Shown here: piece by piece, positions 35,242 to 45,232 of the stretch | Layout of the letters: every line of letters starts with the position of its first letter | Position numbering within the stretch: position 1 is the stretch's first letter | Source: Halicephalobus mephisto | Lineage: Eukaryota; Nematoda; Chromadorea; Rhabditida; Panagrolaimidae | Assembly: GCA_009193035.1 (NCBI GenBank) | Contig: SWDT01000103.1 | Coordinates: 186,001-250,000, forward strand | Length of the DNA stretch: 64,000 nucleotides | Direction: 5' to 3' | Position numbers and translations under genes: made by a program | The notes under the pieces: generated by a model | Seen by the model: only the letters and a program-made list of their open reading frames with translations | Databases searched by the model: none | What the model was told of the DNA's origin: nothing

Positions 35242-38200
35242 TTAGAAGATATTTTGTAAAACTATGAGTAATCCGACCAAGTATAGCACCGATTGAGGAA
35301 CGTTAGATTGAGCATTGTTTCCAATTGGCTTTCTTGTTGTTGGAGCGACTGTCGTTGAGTCTGGGGGATTGTGTTTCTCTGCTGGATTAAGTTCAATAAC
35401 CAGATTGTTTCCATCTCCGAAACCAGCATCTTTAGGGTTGCCTTGGACGCAGTTGTAAGTATTTCCAATTTGGAGGGTATATAGGCCTTCATTGCAAACG
35501 CAGATGGTGCCGTTGCAGTTAGATTCCAACAAACACACTTGTCCATTGGTACAGTCACCTCCAGGATAAGCAATGTTGTCCTCAGCGTGGGAGCTAATGT
35601 GTTCCACTGCGAAATCTTCGTTGATTTCAGGTAATTCTTCCGGCTTGAACGGCTCTCCTTTTCCATCCCATCCAACGTAGATGTTGTCTTTCTGGTTGGC
35701 ATTCAAAAGCCAATTATGGAGGGGTTCAAAGTAGAGTAGCAATGGAGTCGCATCCAGTCTTCTGGAACCGGTGATTTCCTCCAGAGCTTGAGCCCAGTTG
35801 ATTTCAGCACCCTTTTTCATGACGTCAATCACTTTTTGGACGTGTTCCTTTTTAGGTATACATCCTTCACTCTGAATTTTATTTTTTCTCATTTGGTTTT
35901 TAAAATGATTCTCACCAGTGGAGTGCTGTCGCCCATACACAAGGCGTCTAGGATCTGGAACTGGATGACATAAGTGATGAAATGTTTCATCGCCGGAGAT
36001 TGTTGTTTCACAACGGTCGGGAGACTGACCGCATCAAATTCCATCGCGGGCTCGGCTGGAGGACTTACACCCTGGATCTTTTCTCTAAAACCAATTTGGT
36101 TCATTGATGTCTTTCATTGATCTCATTACCGTAATTTCCACCAAATGGAACTCCACTTGGAACTGTCATATTGATTGCTGAAAGCTCCAAACCGCCATTT
36201 GTCAGTAACCATGTCAAATGGAAGCTTAACCAGATCAGAAAGAGCCTCTTTGTAGAGTCTATTGACGATGATAGCTTCATCTCTCATAGCATTTTCTCCT
36301 AGAATCATTTGTGATTTCATGTAGTCAGCATTACCCCCAATAACTCCGAAGGCATTTTCGACAGCTCTAAGGAAGCTCGGATTAGGGGCATCTCGGAGAA
36401 GGATGGGGTGTTCTTTGGGAAGATATTTGTAGTAGAGTTCAGCCAGGAGTTTGTGAGCTTGAACAAAGTCTGGTTCTCCTAATTGTGCACACATTTTGAT
36501 TCTATAACCCTTTCCGTCCATCATGTCATAAGCAGTGGCAGGATCACAAATCATATCTTTGCTCCAGTTGCGAGAGAAAATCGATCGAGTCCATAATGTT
36601 TTTGGCAGTCTTCCGAACCCGAGATATTTAAAGTACCTATAAGCTCTCGTGAACATGGTTTTTGCGGTAAAGTTCTGCTTCTTCAAGGACATTAGGATCT
36701 CCTCCGGAATCACATCATCGGCTTCAAAAGGCTTGGTTGCGTCATAGTGCATACTCCAGTCTCCGCCGCCGTCTCCTTCTAAAAATAGAAACCTATTAGG
36801 GAAAACAAGATAAACAAACTTAGCAAATGAACAGGAATAGGCCCATCTCGTGTAATTGAAGACTCTCCCTTATAGATAGCAGCGAGTTCGCGACGAATAT
36901 ATGCATGGAGCTAGAATTCGTTCTTGTTTGCTTTTCATTACTGTTTTGATACATACCTGTTTATAGAGTGGCTCGATTTGAGAATAGACCTTGTCAACAT
37001 CTGCCATCAGATCTATTTCTTGTTTACTAGCTCTCGTCGAGAGATCGAAAGGAGAAAGCCACATTTGACCTGCATGTTTGAAGCCATTGAGTTCGGCTGC
37101 CTTGTTGTTCAATTCAATCAATCTTTCAAAGTTTTCGGTCAAGTTTCTGCCTACAGTATCCCTCCAAGATTTCCAGAGATTCAGTAATTTTTCTGGGTCT
37201 CTAGTTCCAGCAATAGTGCTGGGAATATCGGTATATTTGTGAATACATGGAGTTTTCTGACCAGGAGTTTCACAAATAATAGTGTCGGTATAAGTTTTGT
37301 GAATTTTGAAAAGAATATTATTATACTCTTTGAATTCCTTGTTTCGTAAGGCGTTAACCCCTTCGATACTGATTAATTCTATCTGTCTCCTGGCAATTTC
37401 GTCCGTGATTGAATTCAAGTCAAATTGACGGGCTTGAGTGGATGTTGCGTGGAGGAACTTTCTGAGTCCGTCTTCAGCTTCGTCTAAATAGCGTTTGGTT
37501 TCAGAACCTGCTGCTGTGAAGTAGTTCCATCCAGCAGAAGCCACTTCTTTCAGGATCTTCGGGGCTTCTTTATTGTAACCCTCAATCCACTTGACTGCTT
37601 TCTCATTATCTTTAATAGAGTCCTTGGTCTCCGGCTGGACGGGGTTCCAGTAATCTGATGATCCAATTAGACTTTCTACGGCTTTGTTAATCTTTTCTGC
37701 TTTCTCATCTTCAAGCGTTCCTTTATTCAAAAATCGATCAACAAGTTCCTGGATCACGTCATTATCAACGTCGTCTGGTTTGCTCTAAAATTGGATTTAT
37801 GATATCATAAAACTTTCCGAGTAGTTGTAAACAAGTACTTACCTCTTGTTCATCAGTTCCGTAATCTTCCGAACTAATATCTTCGAGATTAATTGGCATT
37901 CTCTCCATTAGGCTATGTTCCGGTTGATGTTCTTGATGCTGTTGATTTTCTTGTTCCTTTATGGATTCCAGAACATCATCCACATTAGAAACCACTTCCA
38001 ATTCTGTTTCCAGTTTCTCCAGAGCCATTTCGGAGAGTGACTCATGTTCAGGAGCAGGTTCTGGACTCGGAGATGGTTCAGGGGAAGGTTCTGGCTCGGG
38101 TTCAGGAGAGGGTTGGGGCTCGGGCTCGGGTTCAGGAGAGGGTTCGGGCTCTGGTTCTGGGCTAGGTTCTGGGGCATCCACGTTTATGCTTTTAACGGCG

Positions 38201-38244
38201 ATAAATAATAACGGAACTAACAATAATACCAGTAAGAGCCGCAT
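35242..38244 (-). CDS. acn-1: ACN-1: ACE-like (peptidase M2) protein lacking the zinc site, 922 aa
   Basis: Six exons on the minus strand: 38244-37843, 37784-36957, 36910-36820, 36778-36130, 36084-35916 and 35871-35242, joined in frame (2769 bases). The product has a signal peptide, a Pro-Glu-Pro-Ser repeat region (about residues 27-65), an M2 metallopeptidase fold ([25 protein letters not shown]), a short Cys-rich EGF-like stretch near the C-terminus and a hydrophobic end. The HEXXH zinc motif of ACE reads HKLLA (about residues 549-553), and the downstream HEAIGD-type ligand segment reads LRAVEN, so catalysis is not expected. This is the defining feature of nematode ACN-1, needed for larval development and moulting in C. 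elegans (about 906 aa there). The hydrophobic C-terminus may be a membrane or GPI anchor. A CTAAAA acceptor complement (38247-38252) lies two bases before the ATG. Confidence 0.9.
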
Positions 38245-39513
38245 TTCTAAAACTCAAACTTCATTCGAAAAATATAAATTTTTACTAATTTTTTCAATCA
38301 AATTATTCAAGACAAATATGAAATAATATAACTTTTAAAATAACATTATTTAATTCCTATTGTCGCGTACAAATTGCAGGAAATCTTTAACAGGAAAAAT
38401 TCAGCCTCTCGTCGCTAGAAATTTTGGTTATCCATCTGACTTCAGCGTTTCTGCGCGACCCAATTTTGTTCCATCGCTTTTCCTGGAATACTGCGCCTTT
38501 TTTGATTCGGTCAACGTTTATGTGTTTCAGATGGATCTTTCTGTCAGTCAATCCATTCCTTAATTCTTGATACTGAAGGATTTTCTGGAGTCATCATGTC
38601 GTCTTTTTCTTTTTTCATCATGGATCCTCGAAGATGATTCAGTCGATCGTTGGACATTGATATGATCGATGGAGTCCTTATTGATTATCCGACATGCAAT
38701 TTTAGACCATGATTAATGAGAACAGATCGTTTTAACTAAACATACAGTAATACAAAAGTAGTTTGTTTAGGTATTTCTTGTTGACATTATCTTGACCATT
38801 GAATTGATCCGGAGGAAACTCGGTAAAATTTAGACATTTTCGTCTATGGCCCGGGCTATAGTCTTATTCCTTCAAAGCATCTCTGTTGTCGGCTCTTCTG
38901 CTCAAAAACGCCGGCAGTCCGCTCCCGGAAGAGGCTGGCCTTAGCCGGAGTCGGGGGGCTGGAACGGCCTACGTGCATAGTATCCGTGTGTGTCCTCCCT
39001 TTTTGCCTAGCGGAAATCGAATTGACGAGAGTCTTGCAAATCGATTTTGTATGTACGTACTGCCCTCGGCCAAATATGAAACTGTGCCATTGTCGCATCT
39101 TTCAGAATTGCGTGTTTATTTTATAATTTTTATTTTTAAAATTATAATTATTTAAAAAGTATAAATCTTATTTTTTAGTATTGTATTTTTATATTCTTTT
39201 ATTATTTAAGTTCTAAAAGTTATGACGAAAGTTGCATGTGGTGTACTTCTGTTACCATTTTGGGTTCACGCAATCCCTTGTGGTTTCCGTTTTTGGATGA
39301 AATAACACGTTATCTAGATTGTTGAGCATTTCAAAATGTTTCAAAATACGGTGTAGTTGTGTAATTGGCTTAGTTTTGATTTTTTCAACGAAAATGAGGC
39401 CAATTTTTGATAAATTTCATTTTTCAGATTGATACAATTCCGTTTCGCGATTTATTTTAAATTTTTTAATTAATGAAAATTTCAGGAAACTACATCACTG
39501 GTAGACTAACAAG
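38245..39513. other. Divergent intergenic region between acn-1 and the G-gamma gene
   Basis: 38820-39110 is GC-richer with no convincing exon and is probably promoter DNA. 39110-39480 is AT-rich. AG acceptors near 39427 and at 39485 (TTTCAG) suggest a leader exon or trans-splice site for the gene starting at 39514. Confidence 0.55.
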
Positions 39514-39754
39514 ATGGATAAGTCCGATATGCAACGAAGTGTTGAAAGTCTTCGTCATCAACTAAATATTCAAAGAACTCCAATTTCAGTTTCTGCTGGA
39601 GAGTACGATAATAATTTTAAAAAATTACTAATTTTTAACTAATTTTAGATTGAAACGTTATATTGAAAGTCAGCAAGAACACGACCCTCTCGTGAATCCA
39701 GTGGATAAACGGGTCAATCCATGGGCCGAAAAATCCAAATGCGATATTCTGTAA
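39514..39754 (+). CDS. gpc-2: G protein gamma subunit, 64 aa
   Basis: Two small exons, 39514-39602 and 39649-39754, joined in frame (195 bases) across a 46-bp intron. The product starts MDKSDMQRSVESLRHQLNIQ, has the G-gamma core (RTPISVSAGELKRYIE, DPLVNPVDKRVNPW) and ends KCDIL, a CAAX box ending in Leu that predicts geranylgeranylation. Length is normal for G-gamma. It matches C. elegans GPC-2 closely as far as I recall that sequence; GPC-1, the sensory form, is more divergent. Expected role: partner of G-beta (GPB-1) at the plasma membrane, including spindle orientation in the early embryo. A TTTCAG acceptor at 39480-39485 precedes the ATG by 28 bases, a probable trans-splice site. Confidence 0.88.
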
Positions 39755-40463
39755 TCCTGCCTGATTTCTCGTTATTCTCCAATGCTGCCGTAGAGGCCAC
39801 ATCTTATCTAAGTCCTTACAGTCATTCCAGTTCAATGTCCGGCATTGATTTTTTCTATTACACCCAAAAAAACTAATTTTCGATCCAGTAAAAAAATAAA
39901 ATCGTCACTATTTTTTAAAATTTTCTTCACAAAAGTCGGATTTTATAAAAATATGACGATTATATTACATTTCGCAATTTTTACTGGATTAAAAATTACG
40001 TTTTTTTTCGTAAGAGCTATTTTGTGAAATTTCACACATTTTCATATACATCTTTTGGTTCAAAATTCATATTTCAAAATTCTACAAAAAGTAATTACAG
40101 TAAGGTATTTGAATTTATAACTTCCGAATCTCCGGATTCTAAAATTCGATTTTTTATTTCGACTTCAGATTCAGAATCTGCAAATTTGCCTACTGTATTC
40201 TAAATACTTATTGTTGAAATTTAAAAAAATACAAATTTTATATCCAAAAATGTGCGAAATTACGTAAAATGGCTTTTAAGTAGAATTTTAAATTAGAAAA
40301 ATGCTTACAAAATCCCTTTCATTTTTGAGTAATTTTTATATAATTTAATTTTTAAATAAAGTTGTAATTTAACATTTTTGAAAATGAAGGGTTGTATTTT
40401 ATTCCCTTTTAAAGTTATTCTGAAAATTAAAATTTATTTAATTTTGAAAATTTTCTCAGAAAA
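39755..40463. other. Intergenic region upstream of the fucosyltransferase gene
   Basis: Holds a family B element (39861-40008), a short fragment of the TTTCGACTTCAGATTC repeat (about 40140-40190, also seen at 16.8 kb) and AT-rich DNA. TTTTCTCAG ends at 40459, four bases before the next ATG. Confidence 0.6.
39861..40008. mobile_element. MITE-like palindromic element (family B), copy 3
   Basis: From CACCCAAAAAAACTAATTTT and GATCCAGTAA to TTACTGGATTAAAAATTACG. The interior has AAAATATGACGATTATATTA and CACAAAAGTCGGATTTTATA. It starts about 100 bp after the G-gamma stop codon and could form a long hairpin in that gene's 3' UTR. Confidence 0.65.
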
Positions 40464-42679
40464 ATGTCGAAATTAATGAAGATAATTTTCGTCATTTGGC
40501 CACAGGCAATGTTTATTCTGACTTCGATTTTTCCTGGATACTGTAATGAAACAGAAAATTTAAATTTTTTCAAAAATGATTTTTTTGGTGACAGAATTTT
40601 GAAAATTCAAAATTCGAAAATAAAGGTTTTTTGAATTTTTAAATTTTTTATTGGAGATTTTTTAGGAACAATTACTGTGGGTCTATGCCCCTGGCTATAA
40701 AGGTGATTTGAAAACACAAGTATACGGTAACTGTACGGTACAAGTATTCAACGAAAAAGAATATTTAAATCAAGCGGACATAGTACTCATAAATGCAAAT
40801 GAAAAATTCGAAATTTTCAAAGATACTGTAAAAATAAAAAACCAAATTTGGATCATGGAATTGTTAGAAAGTCCTCCACACACGAGAAACTTAACCATTT
40901 TCAACAAAAAAGTAATAAAAATTAAATAAATTAAATAATTTTAATTTTCAGATTAATTACACCGCCAGTTACCGTAGTGATTCGGATATTCCGACACTCT
41001 ATGGGGCTTTCGTGAAAGATAATCCAATGCCTTCAGAAATGTCCTTAAACACCACAAATCCAGGTTTTGTTTAATTTTTAATTATTTTTAATTAAATTTT
41101 CAGAAAAACCAAATTCCGCAGTTTTTGTTTCTTCAAACTGCTGGACGTCCAATGCCCGAAGGCATCTTGCTGAAGAAATCGGCCGACATTATCCGGTTGA
41201 CAAACTTGGGGCTTGTTTTTCAGGAAAAATCCCACACCGAATTCTGTCTAATTTTCTGAATAAAAAATATCGTTATTTTCTGGCTTTTGAAAATTCAAAT
41301 TGCGAAGATTACATAACGGAGAAAGTTTTCAAAGCTTTTGAGTAATTTATTTTTTGATTTTATCTACCGTAATATACCGTTTCAGACATAATTTAATTCC
41401 CATCGTTTACGGTGCTCCAAGAAAGTCCTACGAAAAACTGTTGCCGAAGAATTCTTTCATCTATTACGGTGATTTCAGAAATGCATCGGATTTAGCTAAG
41501 TCAGAATTTTAGAATTTTAAAAATTTTTTAGAAGTTTTTTAGAATTTTTAAAGATTTTTTAGAATTTTTTTAGAATTTTTAAAAATTTTTTAGAAGTTTT
41601 TTAGAATTTTTTAGGATTTCTTTAAAAATTTTTAAAGATTTTTTAGAATTTGAGAACAAAAACTTTTTTAAAGGGATACTGTAATGTTAGTTATGATTTC
41701 GAAAATATCTATAAGGATTTTCATATATAATTGTCAACCCCTTGAGGATGAATGGAAAGTTTTATATCTTTTTTGACTTCAATCCAAAAATCTCCGGATT
41801 TATCTAAAAATATATTTTAAAAAAGTCAGTTATGAAATAGAATAGGACTACAATTGTCACGTAAACTATTTTTGTTTCCAAAAAATTTTAAAATTTACGT
41901 CGAAAAAATTGTATAACAAAGTTCATTTACGATTTTTTAAATGACATCATTCTGCAACAAGTTTTGGAAGAATGAATTTCGAAAAATTCTAAAACTGAGA
42001 AATTTGCATCGAAACAATTTTGTAACAAAATTAATTTTTAAACTTTCTAATATAATTGATTTCGAAACCGTATAAGATTACGGAATAATTCCTACACAAT
42101 ATTGAAATTAATATTTAAAATACTGTAATTTCTAAAATTTCGTCTTCGGACTATTTCGTAACAAAGTATGTTTGAAATTTTCCAATATATGATCAATTTT
42201 GAAATGACTATCATAAGAAATTGAAATTTATCTCATAGGTTACTGTAATCTCTAGAGTCTTCTAGAATGTCATTCCAAGACTATTTTTTGGAAATTCATC
42301 TATAATTTTTCCAATATATGATCAATTTTGAAATGACTATTATAAGAAATCAAAATTTGTCACGTAAACTATTTTTGTTTCTCAAAAATTCCAAAAATTC
42401 ACGTCAAGATGATTTCGTAACAAAGTTGATTTATGATTTTCAAAATAACACTAATTGTTTAATTTTAGTTACTTGCGGAAGTTGGACCAAGATCACACTC
42501 TATACAATCGGCACGTTACTTGGAAGCAATTTTACAAACCCATAAACACGAATTTGTTCTCGAAACTTTGTTCAATTTTCCAAAATGCTCCTGAAAAAAT
42601 CTACGAATCCGTCGAAATCTGGTGGCAATCCAAAAAATGCAAAACTGTATTACCGTCAAATTTGTGGAAAATCAATTAA
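40464..42679 (+). CDS. GT10-family alpha-(1,3)-fucosyltransferase, 360 aa
   Basis: Exons 40464-40625, 40666-40911, 40952-41063, 41104-41341, 41386-41499 and 42469-42679 join in frame (1083 bases). The N-terminus is a short signal-anchor (residues about 5-25), as in Golgi type II enzymes. The catalytic half carries the GT10 signatures INYTASYRSDSDIPTLYG and FENSNCEDYITEKVFKAFEHN, followed by PIVYGA and FIYYGDF; these form the GDP-fucose site. Expected role: transfer of fucose from GDP-fucose to N-acetylglucosamine or core sites of glycans in the Golgi. Short introns except the last (969 bp), which is filled with family C repeat. A TTTTCTCAG acceptor lies four bases before the ATG. Confidence 0.88.
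41850..42440. repeat. Family C repeats in intron 5 of the fucosyltransferase gene
   Basis: Degenerate units based on CGTCRARACAATTTTGTAACAA-type cores near 41900, 42005, 42150 and 42410, interspersed with AATATATGATCAATTTTGAA. Confidence 0.65.
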
Positions 42680-42919
42680 TCAAAAATTTGAATAACTGTT
42701 ATGAATCTAAGATAAATGATGATCACCTGATGATCAATTTGTCGTATCGATGAAGTCGTTAGAAAAAAGGTGATTGCTCCCAAATGGTCGTAAATTGGAT
42801 TGGACAGCGGCATTCCCTTCATTTTCTGTTTGTTCTTAGTTTATGAGTGACATCTCTGCTTCACCATTATCAGGATTGTCCTTCACTTTGAATCCAAACA
42901 TCAATGTTAATCGAGATAA

Positions 42920-45082
42920 ATGGACGAAAAAGAGTGTTCTATGTATGAGAAGGCTATTAGAAATCATATTTTGTTCCCTGTAGTAAAAGTATGTTTTTAA
43001 ATTTCTCGATTTTTAAAATTTAGAATTTTTAAATTTTTAAAATTTATCAATTTTTAAAACTTTTTCAATTTTAAAATTTAGAATTTTTAAATTTTTAAAA
43101 TTTATCAATTTTTAAAACTTTTTCAATTTTAAAATTTAGAATTTAAAAATTTTTAAAATTTCTCAATTTTTAAAACTTTTTCAATTTTCAATTTTAAATT
43201 TTAAATTTTTAAAATTTCTCAATTTTCAATTTTTGAAACTTCTCGGTTTTTAAGACTTTTTCAATTTTTAATTTTTAAGTTTTTAAAATTCAAAATTTTT
43301 TAACATTTTTAAAAATTTTTTCAATTTTTAATTTTTTAAAATTTCTTAATTTTTTAAACTTTTTTATTTTTAAACTTTTTTAGCTTTTGATGACGAAATG
43401 CGACATGGCCACTCGGACCCTTGATCCAATGTACACCAAAATTGACGATGTTTATGAAGTTAGTTATATTTATTAAATATAAAACTTCGAAAAGTCAAAA
43501 TTTTAAATTGCTTTAACTTACGAAATATTGAATATTTTTTTTATAATTTTTTAAACCTAAATAAATTTAATATTTTATTCAAAACTGAAAATATTATAAA
43601 ATAGAAAATTATTTTTTAAATAAATTAAAATTAAAAAAAATAAATTTCAAAAACATTAAAATTTAAAAATATTTTTTTAAATAAAAATTTTCATGATAAT
43701 TTATTTTTTTCAAAATCGTTTTCAATCCCCATAAAATTAAAAATTATTTTTTTAAAACCGAATTGAAAATTTTTTAAATAAATAAATTTCGAAACAGGAC
43801 ATTAAACTTTGGAAAATTTTTTCTCACACAAAAAATTTTTATAATTTATTTTTTTTAAAACACCTTAGATTTCGTAGTTTTGAAGACAGTATTGAGGTCT
43901 ATAAAGAGGTCGACAGAAAAATAAAATCTGCAGTTTGCTCGCAACGTTTAAGCAGATCGGTAAATATTTATGTATTTATATTTCTGATGATTTCAAAACC
44001 AAAGTCTGCAGGTTACTCACAATGTTTAGGTAAATAGGTCAACATAAACATCAAAATCTGCAGTTTGCTTGCAATATTAAAGCAAATTAGTAAATATTTA
44101 TATTTATGAAGGTTTCGTAAGCAGAGTAAAATCTGCAATTTGCTTGCAATATTAAAGGAGATCGGTAGATGTTTATATTTATATTTATGAAGGTTTCGTA
44201 ATCAAGGTAAAATCTGCAATTTACTCATAATATTGAAACAAATTAAGAAATATCTATATTTATGAAGATTTCGTAATCAAAGTAAAATCTGCAATTTACT
44301 CATAATATTGAAACAAATTAAGAAATATCTATATTTATAAGGATTTCATAATCAAGGTAAAATCTGCAATTTACTCATAATATTGAAACAAATTAGGAAA
44401 TATCTATATTTATAAGGATTTCATAATCAAAGTAAAATCTGCAGTTTACTCATAATATTGAAACAAATTAGGAAATATTTATATTTATATTTATGAAGGT
44501 TTCATAAGCAAAGTAAAATCCGCAGTTTGCTTGCAACATTTGAACAAATTGACTTACTTAATTATCGCTCAAAAATCCAATTTAATTTTGATTCTAATGT
44601 CGACCGTTTTGTGAACTTTGGCACAGATAAAAAACGGACTTAACCAAACATAACGAAAAATGAAAATTCATTCAATATTTATTGAATTAGATAAATTTCA
44701 AATTCTTATTTTTTGTGTTTCGTAATGCGTTTTTTAGATGCTTTTGAATCTGGGAAAACAACCTGACTCATCTCCAAGCAATTCAGAGGTAGATGAATTC
44801 ATGTGGAATGTGGTGTTCATTTTACGAGTCCAATTACTAGAGTTGTCTAAACTCAAATCTCTCGTAGAACGATTCAAAATTACATACTGTAACCAATTAA
44901 AACAGCTATTTCCCAAAGACGAAGATGTCTCTTCCAAGGATAGTGACGACGAATCCTTGTCTGAACCAGTGACGTCGGAGATATCCCTGGCCTCGAACCC
45001 AATGCATTACCTTTTCAGATTTCCGACGGTTGAAGAACTTTCACATTTTATTTCTCACGGTGCTTTTAAAATTCCTCAATGA
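42920..45082 (+). CDS. Meinox (MEIS/PREP N-terminal) domain protein without homeodomain, 162 aa
   Basis: Exons 42920-42988, 43384-43458 and 44738-45082 join in frame (489 bases). Residues about 8-100 match the MEIS/PKNOX N-terminal domain: HILFPVVKLLMTKCDMATRT, then VDEFMWNVVFILRVQLLELS with the characteristic LR-LLEL helix. This domain binds PBC-class homeoproteins. The chain ends in an acidic Ser/Asp/Glu patch and about 30 more residues; no TALE homeodomain follows. C. elegans has a Meis-related protein, PSA-3, that may be the counterpart. Expected role: partner of PBX/CEH-20 without own DNA binding. The start is uncertain: an earlier ATG at 42843 in another frame opens a coding-like stretch (see findings). 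Confidence 0.75.
43005..43380. repeat. AT-rich tandem repeat in Meinox-gene intron 1
   Basis: Units of about 58 bp based on AAAATTTAGAATTTTTAAAT and TCAATTTTTAAAACTTTTTC. Confidence 0.75.
43890..44550. repeat. 75-bp minisatellite in Meinox-gene intron 2
   Basis: AATCTGCAATTTACTCATAA recurs at 44211, 44286, 44361 and 44436 (exactly 75 bp apart). Older, shorter units extend back to about 43890. The pattern includes TCTGCARTTT and ATTTATAAGGATTTCATAAT. Confidence 0.9.
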
Positions 45083-45232
45083 TCTTCAAATTTATCCATC
45101 TGTAAATAAACGATTTAATATTGATTAATAGTTCGGAGCTGTCTGTACACTGATCTATGGACAGTTGTTCCTATTTCTGACCTTTGCAATGGCATTTGTC
45201 CATTTGCCCTGTCTATCCCAACTGTCTCCCGA

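Noticed and set aside
38886..39155. Open frames on both strands in a GC-rich stretch
   Set aside because: Neither frame shows exon signals or motifs; the region is more likely promoter DNA between divergent genes.
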